A stretch of 64,000 nt of DNA from Ophiura sarsii (lineage: Eukaryota > Echinodermata > Ophiuroidea > Amphilepidida > Ophiuridae). Of this stretch, positions 56,301 through 64,000 are shown piece after piece. The position numbers and the translations under genes were made by a program. Every line of letters starts with the position of its first letter. Positions within the stretch are counted from its first letter, which is position 1. The notes below the pieces were generated by a model. The model saw only the letters and a list, made by a program, of their open reading frames with translations, ran no database searches and was not told the DNA's origin. The DNA is taken from NCBI GenBank assembly GCA_035610835.1, contig JAYJML010000154.1:1-64000 (forward strand). Reading direction: 5' to 3'.

Positions 56301-56754
56301 CAAACAGAGTATAGGTTCATGACTTGCATATTATATATTTTTATATTTACAGTGCGGATTCCTTGGATTGGTGTGTATCTGGAAACATGAATATTTAGGC
56401 TATGGTATCATGGCTCTAACTGTGGAGGTTAATAGCGTTTTTCTGCATGTGCGAACACTACTTCTGATGTATGACGTCTCAAAGACCTCAGTATACTTTA
56501 AAATCAACAACATCGTCAACCTTCTTACATTTATCTTGATCCGAATTCCATCGTTCGTTTCGATAATAATATTTTCGATTGGTGATCGAGAGCGAATGGT
56601 GTTCCTGTGGTATTATTCAATGTTGATCGGAACAATAGGGTTACTATTGATAAATTTGATGTTATTCAAAAGATTACTTCAAAGTGACTATTTTCCCAAA
56701 GGACCCGGGGGAAAAGCTAAAGAAGATTATAATGAGAACGTTATGGACAGATAG
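44157..56754 (+). CDS. TLCD1: TLC-domain protein, TLCD1/TLCD2 type (4 coding exons, complete)
   Basis: The join is 44157-44347, 52071-52144, 52585-52667 and 56353-56754; all introns are GT..AG and phases agree, giving 249 aa (vertebrate TLCD1 is 247). The TLC (TRAM-LAG1-CLN8) domain is a multi-helix membrane fold. TLCD1/2 are plasma-membrane proteins reported to limit long polyunsaturated chains in phospholipids and so affect membrane fluidity. Visible markers are an N-terminal helix (2-18), HKWRNAVGSLVHAI (42-55), GYAIYDSIDL (89-98), the LIHHF dihistidine (111-115), EVNSVFLHVRTLLL (141-154), a VNLLTFILIRIP helix and a charged C-tail after FKRLLQSDYFP. Similarity to vertebrate TLCD1 runs from exon 1 to the tail. 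TLCD1 and TLCD2 are vertebrate paralogues, so the symbol stands for the shared ancestor. Introns 1 (7.7 kb) and 3 (3.7 kb) are full of insertions. Confidence 0.93.
44348..46006 (+). other. TLCD1/2 intron 1, 5' part
   Basis: Non-coding, no element ends recognised. CATAACA and TATAAC-rich stretches only. Confidence 0.6.
46098..46471. mobile_element. Palindromic TTAA MITE, copy 2 (with empty site elsewhere)
   Basis: 374 bp with ends AGGCATATTATGTGATC and GATCACATAATATACCT, flanked by TTAA at 46094-46097 and 46472-46475. The paralogous segment at 63390-63405 reads CAACCGTTAAGTATAAG (minus: CTTATACTTAACGGTTG), with a single TTAA and no element. Confidence 0.95.
46680..46842 (+). pseudogene. Short ORF MADDGTAE..., damaged copy
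   Basis: ATG in AAGATGGCTGATGATGG context. It starts like the 70-codon frame at 62981-63193 on the minus strand, but indels around 46713-46745 switch the frame. Not recognised as any family. Confidence 0.3.
47337..47480 (+). repeat. Tandem repeat, 33-bp unit, about 4 copies
   Basis: GGTGCTGGTGGCGCTAGATT followed by AAAACTATAT repeats; later copies are more diverged. The frame through it reads KLYGAGGARL. Confidence 0.85.
47625..47830 (+). repeat. CTAG-rich cluster (GACTAGT/CTAGTC phrases)
   Basis: More than fifteen CTAG words in about 200 bases, in phrases such as GACTAGCTTT, CTAGTCAAGCCAG and GCTAGTTTGC. Smaller groups lie near 48285-48350 and 51330-51365. Confidence 0.6.
48436..48810. mobile_element. 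Palindromic TTAA MITE, copy 3
   Basis: 375 bp with ends AGGCATATTATGTGATC and AGATAACCTAATATATACCT, flanked by TTAA (48432-48435, 48811-48814). Its right end is slightly eroded compared with copies 1 and 2. The centre reads CTGTCGGATTATCCGACAG. Confidence 0.9.
49086..49790 (-). mobile_element. Decayed CR1/L2-like LINE 3' fragment (minus strand)
   Basis: On the minus strand, translated pieces separated by stops and shifts read IRKFLDRKSTEMLVHAFITC, RLDQCNAVFY, ICTGCL, CLYGTAPIYLQDII, RNLRSSS and NPLKTHL. This is the same C-terminal reverse-transcriptase region as at 37.8 and 53.3 kb. It ends in TAGGCGCTATACAAG plus (TTA)n at 49086. Much older than the other two fragments. Confidence 0.75.
49915..51328. 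mobile_element. Second copy of the 36-kb TTAA-type element, split by an insert
   Basis: 49915-50230 and 51254-51328 match 36480-37160 without its two inserts (AAAACTTGATTAAAACAA, ACGCCCTCTATG, GCACAAAGA, ATTGAGGGCGCAG). The right end TTCCCTTTAA retains the CCCT-TTAA boundary. Confidence 0.7.
50233..51251. mobile_element. Tc1/mariner-type long-TIR element, 1.02 kb
   Basis: CAGGGTGTCTCAAAAAAA followed by CCGTGCACGTGTTTACCCA is mirrored at the right end, with about 210-bp arms. TA lies directly outside at 50231-50232 and 51252-51253. It has no transposase. The middle holds repeated GGTTACCACC/GGTGGCAACC blocks. Nested in the older element at 49915-51328. The frame 50254-50613 is mainly TIR sequence. 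Confidence 0.85.
51671..51885. mobile_element. Mariner-type MITE, 215 bp
   Basis: CACTGAGCCAAAAAAGAAAC continuing TTATAAAA is mirrored at the right with a one-base shift; inner match CTTTAACAGATCACC / GGTGATCTGTTAAA. TA is directly outside at both ends (51669-51670, 51886-51887). Confidence 0.85.
52071..52144 (+). CDS. TLCD1: TLCD1/2 coding exon 2
   Basis: Acceptor GAATTTAAAG|CTTACC; donor ATAG|GTAAAAC. 74 bases encode CLPELWSDLLNTYTTLGEFT then FAITI. It is too short for an open-frame scan and was found by phase and by the family's C-W-x-P-x pattern. The acceptor lacks a strong pyrimidine tract (TTTTTCATTTGAATTTAAAG), so it is the least certain junction. Confidence 0.82.
52585..52667 (+). 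CDS. TLCD1: TLCD1/2 coding exon 3
   Basis: Acceptor TTTGACAG|GTTATG; donor TTCATA|GTAAGT. 83 bases encode GYAIYDSIDLSKNKPLKLVW then PLLIHHFI, the central TLC motif with the dihistidine. Confidence 0.92.
52896..53171 (+). repeat. Direct repeat, copy A (intron 3 of TLCD1/2)
   Basis: ACAATCTCGGCCAATATTG to ATGGCCGCGATTGT is repeated at 55031-55294 with few changes: a longer G-run in copy B and a ~20-base segment (ATTTTGCGCAAACAGGAACG region) reduced in B. The source element is unknown. Confidence 0.88.
53195..53932 (+). mobile_element. CR1/L2-like LINE 3' fragment
   Basis: The frame 53346-53831 encodes AYKSLVRPKLEYSATVWDPY, KLESVQKMAARFITNDY, RRKTRRLSIFHQARLG and the end TDWNSLPENIAKLNSSESFK, the C-terminal region of a non-LTR reverse transcriptase. 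KANRTLGFIKRNLHSCNKST just upstream continues it in a different frame. The 3' end has the short repeat ATCAAGTATCAAGTAT. 5'-truncated and inactive. It lies in intron 3 of TLCD1/2 between the two direct repeats. Confidence 0.9.
53933..55030. other. TLCD1/2 intron 3, middle part
   Basis: AT-rich with no element ends recognised. Confidence 0.5.
55031..55294 (+). repeat. Direct repeat, copy B (intron 3 of TLCD1/2)
   Basis: See copy A at 52896-53171. The frames at 55112-55453 and 55119-55340 are repeat-derived. Confidence 0.88.
55295..56122. other. TLCD1/2 intron 3, 3' part
   Basis: Non-coding. CCCCGAGAACCGCGAAACCC at 56016 recalls the arms of the 23-25 kb inverted-repeat element, so an old fragment of that family may lie here. 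Confidence 0.4.
56123..56313. mobile_element. GACAGTGACGTAAC MITE, copy 2 (near-intact)
   Basis: TATACTCTGTTTGGCCATCT continues CGAGACAGTGACGTAAC and is mirrored perfectly at the right end, with about 37-bp arms. The interior is GC-rich with GCGCGC and CACGCGTG. It lies only 40 bases before the acceptor of TLCD1/2 exon 4. Inverted relative to copy 1 at 783-972. Confidence 0.88.
56353..56754 (+). CDS. TLCD1: TLCD1/2 coding exon 4 (C-terminal)
   Basis: Acceptor ATATTTACAG|TGCGGA; 134 codons including TAG. It encodes about half the protein: CGFLGLVCIW, EVNSVFLHVRTLLLMYDVSK, three further helices and the hydrophilic tail KGPGGKAKEDYNENVMDR. Confidence 0.94.
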   Translation, partial: CGFLGLVCIWKHEYLGYGIMALTVEVNSVFLHVRTLLLMYDVSKTSVYFKINNIVNLLTFILIRIPSFVSIIIFSIGDRERMVFLWYYSMLIGTIGLLLINLMLFKRLLQSDYFPKGPGGKAKEDYNENVMDR

Positions 56755-57677
56755 ATTTAATTGAAGGTGTATCACTGATATTAAAATATCTATTTTTCGA
56801 ACATTTTCGATAATACTTTCAATTAATCAATGTAGTGGTAGTTCAACTCCATGGAAACTCGTAACCCTGCTCATCCTGCCCCCCACCCCCCCCCCCCCCC
56901 CCCCCCCCCCCCGTTTTGGCTGGAAGATGGTTAGGTTAAAAAATACATGTTTAACATGTATAGCTCCACCATATGGAAAATCCTGGTCACACCACTGACT
57001 GATATCGATTAAAGAAGGTCAGTGATTAAAAATAGCCATTTGTCTTTGACGTTGTAATTATTAAATAATAATAAATAAGTTTTGATTAATTTTTTAAAAC
57101 CCACATGATATAAAGAATAACTAATGATTAGTTTATAATAATTAGATTGGGAAGTTTTTGAGGATAAAAAACACAGAATCGTTGCTTACCACAGTTTATA
57201 GAAAAACAATATAACAAAATAAACACAATCCAATACTATCTTTATTTATTCTATTTCTGGCATCAGGAATGTATGAAGAAAATAAATGAAAACGAGGATT
57301 AATTCAAAATCAAAATGATTAGGAAGATAATGAAAATGTAAATTATCATTCATTTTGATTTCTTAGCAAGATTAGTGCTATTTCTGATTCTGTAAATTGT
57401 ATTGAAAAGTACGTCATGTTTGTCTTAAATTGACCAGGTAATAAATATACTCTTAACTCCAACACTATAGCTCATAATATAAAATTATGAAGTTGTAAAG
57501 AAAATACTTCTCTTTAATCTGAGATATTGTTCACGAAGATCAGTTAATAAATAAGAACGCAACATTGAAAAGGATTGAACAAAGTGCAGTTTACATTTTC
57601 ACACTTGGATTTTGAACACGCAGGGGTGTGTGACAGGTATGTGTATGGACTGCATCGATCAATTGAAGCATCCCCAA
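56755..57677. other. TLCD1/2 3' flank
   Basis: A C-run at 56887-56912 and AT-rich sequence; CCACACCACTGACTG-like text near 56990 may be a decayed hAT end. No gene seen. Confidence 0.4.
57070..57075 (+). promoter_or_regulatory. Possible TLCD1/2 polyadenylation signal
   Basis: AATAAA about 316 bases past the stop codon. AT-rich context makes this weak. Confidence 0.25.
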
Positions 57678-60058
57678 TAGTCGGGTATCTACGGAGGGTT
57701 AGTGTGCACCCCCCCCCCCCCCCCCCAGGACTCCCCCAAACCAACTTTTTTTACTTCCTATTATGATCCTAAGACATAATCAGGATGTTAACAAAAATAT
57801 TTTCATAATGCTAAGGGGTTATGCAAGATGGCGTCCAAAATGGCCGCCATAACTGGTCAAATCTCATAAAATGACATATAGCAATCAAATTGTATTGTGA
57901 AAGTAAAGTTTTAGTAGTGGGATGTATGTATTAGACCACTAGACACTCATATCCAGAACTTTTGCTTTGTTAACACACCTAAATCCAAGATGGCCGCCAA
58001 AATGGCCGCCAAAATTGGTAAAATTCCATATATTGGCATATATAAACCAACATGTATGATCAGAGTATAGTTTTAACAATGGGATGTATGTGGTAGACCA
58101 CTAGAAACTCAAATCTAGTATTTTTGCTTTGTTAACATACTTCAAAAACAAAATGGCCGCCAAATAAATGGTCAAAAGTGGTCAAATTTCCATAAAATAG
58201 CATAATATCAACCAAAATGTATGATAACAATATAATTTTAATGATGGGATGTATGTATTAGACCACAAGTAACTCATATCCAGTATTTGTGCTCTGTTAA
58301 AATAGTTCAAAATCAAAAATGGCTGCCAAAAATGGCCCCCAAAATGGTTCCTAAAGTGGCTGCAAGTTGTCAGATTCCAAAAAATTGGATAATATCAACC
58401 TAAATGTATGATGAAAATATAGTTTTAATGATGGGATATATGTATTAGACCACTAGTTACTCATAGCTAGTATTTTTGCTTTGTTAACATACTTAGAAAT
58501 CCAAAATGGCCACCAAAGTGGGTCCCAAAATGGGTCCCAAAATGACTGAACAAACTGTCGAAATTCCATAAAATGGTATAATATCAACCAAAATGTATGA
58601 TGAAAGTATGAAAGTATAGTTTTAACATTGGGATGTATGTATTAGACCACTAGTAACTCATATCCAGTATATTTGCATTGTAATAACATACTTTAAATCC
58701 AAGATGGCCACCAAAATGGCTGCTGTAAATGTACAAATAGTCTACATTAGTGTATGATAATCCACAATGGAAATTGTAAGAGTTTATATTACATCACATT
58801 CACCAAATAGTATGTTTGAAACTGCTAAGCTATTGCTTTTAGATATAAGGCCCACCCCTGTGAAAATTTTGACTCTGTATCACTTTCCGAAATGGCTTCC
58901 AGAGTGGTTAAGTTGATGTTAAATGTCCTAAAACAATTGTTTTGTATTGTAAATAACCATACTATGTAATACCAATGCCTCCAAATCTAATAAGACAGCA
59001 TTCAATAATGTCTATGATAAAGCCTAGGGGCTGTAGATCTAGTTTGAATATTTAAAAAAATAAAATAAGATGGCTGCAAACGGTTAAAATAACTGAAAAA
59101 CTGTATTAGTTTTATTGTTAGTGTTACATTAGATATGAACAAAAGATTATATCTATAGATTTTAATCCACCCAGTAAACATGGTAAACGTATGTATGTGA
59201 CAAGGTATGATTGAATGGTATAGACTCCATATTTTGATCAATTGGTGGCCACCTGTGGTAATTATTTTGACCATTTAGAGGTAATTTTATTGACTATTAG
59301 GGGGCAATTTTAATGAAATGGTCATTATAATGCCCATCTTAATAACATCATATTGTCAAAAGGTAGTCTATACCATTTAATTATACCTTGTCATATATAC
59401 AAATACGTTTACTGTATGGATTAAAAGCTGTTATTTAGGTCTACTACTGCATGACGCTATACAGTCCTCAAAATAAATACCTAACTAGGGAATCAATATG
59501 CTCCCACCATATCAAGTAAGATATAAAGCCAATATAGTAAATACTGTAACATTTAAATTGGGGGTATTGGTATTACATAGTATAGTACAAAACCATTGAT
59601 TTAGGTCATTTAACATCAACTTATCCATTCTGGCAGCCATTTTGGAAAGTGAAACTGAATCACAATTGTCAGAGGTGGACCTTATTTCTAAATGTTGATG
59701 TAATATACACTCTTACAATATCTATTTTGGATTATCATACACTCATGTAGACTATTTTTACATTTACAGCAGCCATTTTAGTGGCCATCTTGGTTTTAAA
59801 GTATGTTATTACAATGCAAATATACTGGATATGAGTTACTAGTGGTCTAATACAAACATCCCAATGTTAAAACTATACTTTCATCATACATTTTGGTTGA
59901 TATTATACCATTTTGTGGAATTTTGACAAATCGTTCAGTCATTTTGGAATCCATTTTGGGGGCCATTTTGGATTTCTAAGTATGTTAACAAAGCAAAACT
60001 GGGGGGAGTCCTGGGGGGGGGGGGGCGTGCACATTAACCCTCCGTAGATACCCGACTA
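57678..60058. mobile_element. 2.4-kb foldback element with ATGGCCGCC motif array
   Basis: TAGTCGGGTATCTACGGAGG at the left is mirrored at 60058, including the C/G run and GGGAGTCC. Inverted matches continue inward on both sides (AGACCACTAGTAACTCATAT, GATAATCCA, TTAACATCAAC, CATAGTAT, GGTATAGACT) to a centre near 59290, so almost the whole element is one imperfect palindrome. The left half has five ~162-197-bp units with GGGATGTATGTATTAGACCA starting near 57919, 58081, 58246, 58433 and 58630. Each unit has one or more AAAATGGCCGCC/AAGATGGCC sites. No transposase frame. Confidence 0.85.
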
Positions 60059-60120
60059 CAATCCTCATCTTACTATCGACCAGTGAGTTGTCGCTACACA
60101 GTAAAAAAATAAAATCCATA

Positions 60121-61499
60121 TACGAGGGTCGTTCAATAACTAATGAAAGTGATCATGGTATGGGATGCATGAGTGATTCTATTGAGAGATAATGTGATCA
60201 ATACAAAGTATGAACCTTTGTCTTTCAATCAATAAACTTTTGGATTGTTAGATACCTTTGGTTATGTAACGTCATTAACATAAACACAATAGGTTTCAGA
60301 CACTGACTGAAACCTGTCAATTATTTGGCTGGATATGTAATATGTTGAATATGGGTTGATTGATACATTTGCGTATATCTCGGCAATGCAAGCATAAAAA
60401 CAGATAACACTTGGCACATAGTTAGAACACACACTTATCTCTGTTTTACACTTTTTTTAGATCTGAATTCCTTAATACAAACCAAGAAGGGACCATCTCA
60501 AATACGCTTTTATTTAGCAAAATCCGCAATAATATACCTTAGAAAACAACAAAGGATAAAGAACAATGGAGGGATTATAATTTAGTAAATTGTTGTGGGA
60601 TGTAAAGCAATAATAGTGGGGATTTCAAGAGGAGCTGTTCATAAAATTTCCTCAAACCATTGAAATTATGTGACGATTACTTAAACAATACATATCTAGT
60701 AGCTCTAAAGATAACAGTAATAAGAGAGGTTGTGGCAGCCATCTTTGATTGATACATTCATGTATATCTTCATTTTGACTATTACAATATTTATACACAT
60801 TGATTTAAGCATTTTTCATTATTTCTGATTAAAATTTGAAGGCACAGTAAGCTTTTATCTGGTAAATTTTATGATTTTAGCCATTTTTGGCCCAGTTCAA
60901 AATGATCTGCCGTCTGCGCATGCGCATATTTTCTGCAGGATTCATGCGAATAATTTCAGATATTTAGTTAGCTATTATATGGAATCTCCAAACTGCCGGG
61001 TTAATTGCTAGGATTTTTCCTAAATTTTTTGATTTTCCGCAATATTAGTGATTCACTTACTGGGCATTTTTCAATGAAATTGGCTATTTGAAATACTTAT
61101 ATTTGTATACTTTTTATTCAATTGCCTCTCCTTACTTTTTCCTCTTATACTACATATATCAAATTACACAGGGATTAAAATTATGGTCTTTTTTATCGTA
61201 CTTACGCGAAAGAAATTGGGAATTACCTGTTTCTGGTGTCATGTTATGCAATCTTCTTACCACATGTTTCATATATACAAACAATTCAAATTTACCGCCA
61301 AATAACTGATTTAGCAGTGTCCCAAGTGTACTTACTTTTAGACAATGCTATGACGTCATAATTCACACTTAGAAATCCAAAACTGTATTGTTTGAAAGAC
61401 AAAGGTTCATACTTTGTATTGATCACATTATCCCTCAATAGAATCACTCATGCATCCCATACCATGATCACTTTCATTAGTTATTGAACGACCCTCGTA
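60121..61499. mobile_element. Tc1/mariner-like long-TIR element, 1.38 kb
   Basis: TACGAGGGTCGTTCAATAAC and about 130 further bases (TGATCATGGTATGGGATGCA, GAGTGATTCTATTGAG, ACTTTGTATTGATCACATTA in complement) are mirrored at the right end. TA bounds both ends. The interior has no recognisable transposase; the frame at 61088-61309 is hydrophobic low-complexity. Confidence 0.8.
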
Positions 61500-62856
61500 G
61501 AGTCAATTCCTAATCCATATGGTATTAAAAAGGTGATCACCGTTTTAAGGAGTAATTTTTAATCGGACATAATTGATTAAGCAATTACTTATCATGTTGA
61601 TTAAAATTTACTCCATTGTTGAGTAAAATTGATTCTTAAGCATGGAGTAACATAATTTACTCCTAAAAAAGATGATCCCCTTTTTTACTCAACCAGATAG
61701 GTAATTTTTACTCTATTTGTAGATGAGTAGATTCTGACTACTTATTCGAGTAAAATTTGCTAAAAATGTGTGTAATATTTTACTCAATGTATGAGTAAAG
61801 TTATTTTACTCAAACTGTTAGAGTAAAAATATTTTACTCCAATTTGAGTCATACTCTGAATAGTTAATGTTGCATAACACTTCACTCCAAGATGAGTAAA
61901 ATTATTTACTCATCAGCCGAGTAAATTGGGCAAGCATTGGTTGCTGGTTAGTAGATAATATTATTATACATATAATATGTTTCATATTAAGTGCCATGTG
62001 CATGTATCCAATAGTGCCGTATAATGGCTGTGCGAATAAGAGTGAATTGCCTGCTATTTGTGCAAAAATAACGCTTACCAAGTTACACCAAAACTTAAGC
62101 TTACTATACTAATTGTTAGAGCTAGGCCCACCCCACAGCAGCTAATTGTGAAAGGGGCTATCCAATTACACACGCAGCGATAGTGGAAGTATACCTTAAA
62201 CTACTTGATGCAAGACTAGGTACACTCTTAAAATATTTTACTCTAGTTAGGGTAAAATCTTACTCTTTGGAATGGTAAAAAGGGAACAACGCTTCTAGTT
62301 GAGTAAAGTTTACTCAACTTGATTGAGTAACACGTTTACTCCGATATTGTGCACAATTTTACTCCACAGCTGAGCAAAATCTTTACTCAACCCTTGTTGA
62401 GTAAAACTTACTCTTCTTTACTCAACTAGAAGCGTTGTTCCCTTTTGTACTCAACCGCGGGGTAAAACTTACTCTATTCATGGCGAGTAAAAATTTACTC
62501 GGATATTGAGTAAAATTGTACTCAATAACAGAGTAAAATCTTTACTCAACCACTTACTCAACCAGTGTTGAGTAAAGTTTACCCCACGTACAGGGTTCGT
62601 TTTTACTCAACCAGGTGGTTAAACTTAATAATGATATAGCAGCCTGTATTGAGTAAAACATACTCAACATGGGAAAGAAACATTAAAATCAAGGGCCCTT
62701 TGTCTCTTCACAACCTGAAAGTTGAAACACGATATGCATTAATACACATTCACAGGCAGTACTAAAAACATAAACAGGGTTCTATGGTTATTTGAGTTAT
62801 CTTTTTAAAAAAAAATTAAAACAGAACAAAGGCTAACAAATGAATACATAACAAAG

Positions 62857-63495
62857 TAACCTTGCATTCAGCGATATCCTATTCTACCGTGTGACGACTG
62901 GTCAAGCTAAAGGCCCTGTTGTGTTGTACGCGGTTTGCTATGGAGCAACGAACATTGCGTGATAGCCAGTGAAATATAGATCACGCACTGTCCGTTACAC
63001 CGTTGCTCACCGCTACATCTGGTTTTTTCAGATTCCTAGCGTTATACTCGCTGTCCGACAGCAATTTCTGGTTCTTAACCACTGCCAATGCCATATTATG
63101 ATCCTGGAAGCACTCATAATCAGCTTGATGAGGTCTTTCATCCCCCACAACCATGACAACGTTAACAACTTCTGCCGTTCCATCATCAGCCATCTTGCTT
63201 TTGCCGGGCTTTTATTCACGTGACTTGGGCAAGGTTTTACTCCTTTTACGCATAAAGTTTGCTCATATAGCAGGTCAGAGTCTGCCAAATGTATGTCAAA
63301 GATCAAAAGTTGAGTAAATTTTACTCGGCCGCCGCGATTTTTTGTAATTCACCTTTTATTTTTAACCCATCCAGTACATGACAGTTTTAATCAACCGTTA
63401 AGTATAAGTTTTACTCCTTCGAGGGTAAAAAGGTACTCAACTTTCTACTCAACTATTTTTACACGGCAACTTCTTACTCCTTATATTTGCAGTGT
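62857..63495 (-). repeat. Duplicated segment with promoter-like sequence and short ORF, copy 2
   Basis: Inverted paralogue of 46007-47056 without the TTAA MITE; the empty TTAA site is at 63398-63401. Contains the CACGTG and TATA-like sequences in the same places. Confidence 0.88.
62981..63193 (-). CDS. Unrecognised 70-aa ORF (MADDGTAEVVNVV...)
   Basis: The ATG at 63191-63193 has a GCAAGATGGC context and lies about 21 bases after a TATA-like ATAAAAG and a CACGTG E-box. The frame stays open for 70 codons and is acidic and polar (GDERPHQADY, KNQKLLSDSEYNARNLKKPD) with no transmembrane or known catalytic motif. The damaged copy at 46680 shares the start but not the frame, so coding selection is not shown. 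It could be the first exon of a gene captured by a transposon, or a chance frame. Confidence 0.35.
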   Translation of the reverse strand: MADDGTAEVVNVVMVVGDERPHQADYECFQDHNMALAVVKNQKLLSDSEYNARNLKKPDVAVSNGVTDSA

Positions 63496-63693
63496 ATTAT
63501 TATTAGGCCTAAACCCGCATACATTGTAGAGACCTTTGGTTCTCTTAGAGCATGATTCAGGATCAAGTTGAGTGAAACTTAGTAAGCTTACTTCACAAAT
63601 AGCAGGCAATTCAGTCTATATTCGCACAACCATCGTACGGCACTTGTTATTGGAAATGCACTTGGACTTAATTTGAAACATATTGTAATTATA

Positions 63694-63772
63694 ATAATAT
63701 CTACTTACCAGCAAATTGGACAGTGAGATCGTCTAACCCCCACGCCTGTAAGTTCGCTAACACCTTCATCGG
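63694..63772 (-). CDS. Weak candidate first coding exon (MADEGVSELTG...HCPIC)
   Basis: The ATG at 63770-63772 opens MADEGVSELTGVGVRRSHCP then IC, ending at a good donor (TTTGCTG|GTAAGTAG). CPxC near a start could begin a zinc-binding protein. The donor side is shared with the inverted repeat near 61935, so it may be repeat-derived. No second exon found. Confidence 0.25.
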
Positions 63773-64000
63773 CCATGATGATTAATGCTAAAACTCGACG
63801 TACCGGTAGTATTTTTTACTGAGAAACCGAGTAAGAACTTCTGCTGCCGGTTTGTTTTATTTAAAATTACCGGTCGGTATATTCAAAAATACTCCAAATT
63901 TAGGTCAAACATGAAATTCCCTATTTATGAGTAAATTTTACTCTTTATTTGATTAAATTTAAATCGAAAGGCATTTGGTAATTTTTACTCTAGTGACAGG

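Larger units (their letters stand above)
61536..64000. repeat. Large palindromic region of GAGTAAAA/TTTTACTC repeats (continues past window)
   Basis: Dozens of GAGTAAA and TTTACTC words occur at 61536-62670 and again at 63300-63480 and 63800-64000. Inverted partners include 61930-62075 with 63590-63715 (GTGCCATGTGCATGTATCCA, TGTGCGAATA, AATTGCCTGCTATTTGTG) and GAACAACGCTTCTAGTTGAG with its complement near 62290 and 62430. The right side continues beyond the window, so the ends cannot be set. Confidence 0.7.

Noticed and set aside
61088..61309. 73-codon hydrophobic frame as a membrane protein
   Set aside because: It is AT-rich Phe/Tyr/Leu-rich translation inside a non-autonomous long-TIR element with no exon signals.

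Overview
This window is eukaryotic nuclear DNA from a marine invertebrate, most plausibly a deuterostome. An echinoderm fits best and a brittle-star-like genome is possible, but that is inference from repeat style and gene similarity, not proof. The evidence is AT-rich DNA, small exons with GT..AG junctions, long introns, and very many short inverted-repeat DNA transposons. It also holds poly-C/G hAT-type elements and LINE tails carrying the 'TATAGCGC' motif. There are no bacterial operons or ribosome binding sites. Almost all open frames in the window are chance frames or repeat frames.

Two complete multi-exon genes can be assembled exon by exon with matching phases. The first is a GPR143 (ocular albinism type 1, OA1) G-protein-coupled receptor on the minus strand. 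It has 8 coding exons between 18143 and 7877 and a predicted length of 397 aa. The second is a TLC-domain membrane protein of the TLCD1/TLCD2 type on the plus strand. It has 4 coding exons between 44157 and 56754 and a predicted length of 249 aa. Both lengths match the vertebrate proteins closely. The genes lie about 26 kb apart in opposite orientation, and nothing suggests they work together. The DNA between them is repeat-filled.

Layout: 1-7.2 kb holds repeats (MITEs, one hAT element with target duplication, a 670-bp long-inverted-repeat element). 7.9-18.1 kb is GPR143, with palindromic elements and a tRNA-like SINE in its introns. 18.4-28.1 kb is a dense transposon field: hAT, a MULE-like MITE with a 9-bp target duplication, and a 5'-truncated LINE with an 18-bp target duplication nested inside a larger inverted repeat. 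28.2-31.15 kb is a 2.6-kb minisatellite with a 364-bp higher-order repeat, flanked by 190-bp direct repeats. 32.3-43.7 kb holds LINE fragments, nested TTAA-flanked elements, a 2-kb inverted-repeat element, another hAT element and a Harbinger-like MITE. 44.2-56.75 kb is TLCD1/2, whose introns have collected at least six insertions. 57.7-64 kb is three large foldback structures, one carrying an array of YY1-like ATGGC motifs.

The most informative observation is a filled/empty site pair within the window. A ~375-bp palindromic MITE sits at TTAA inside one copy of a duplicated segment (46.1 kb), while the other copy (63.4 kb) has the intact TTAA target. This shows TTAA-targeted insertion for the family, which has three copies here. 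A nested chronology of insertions can be read in several places.
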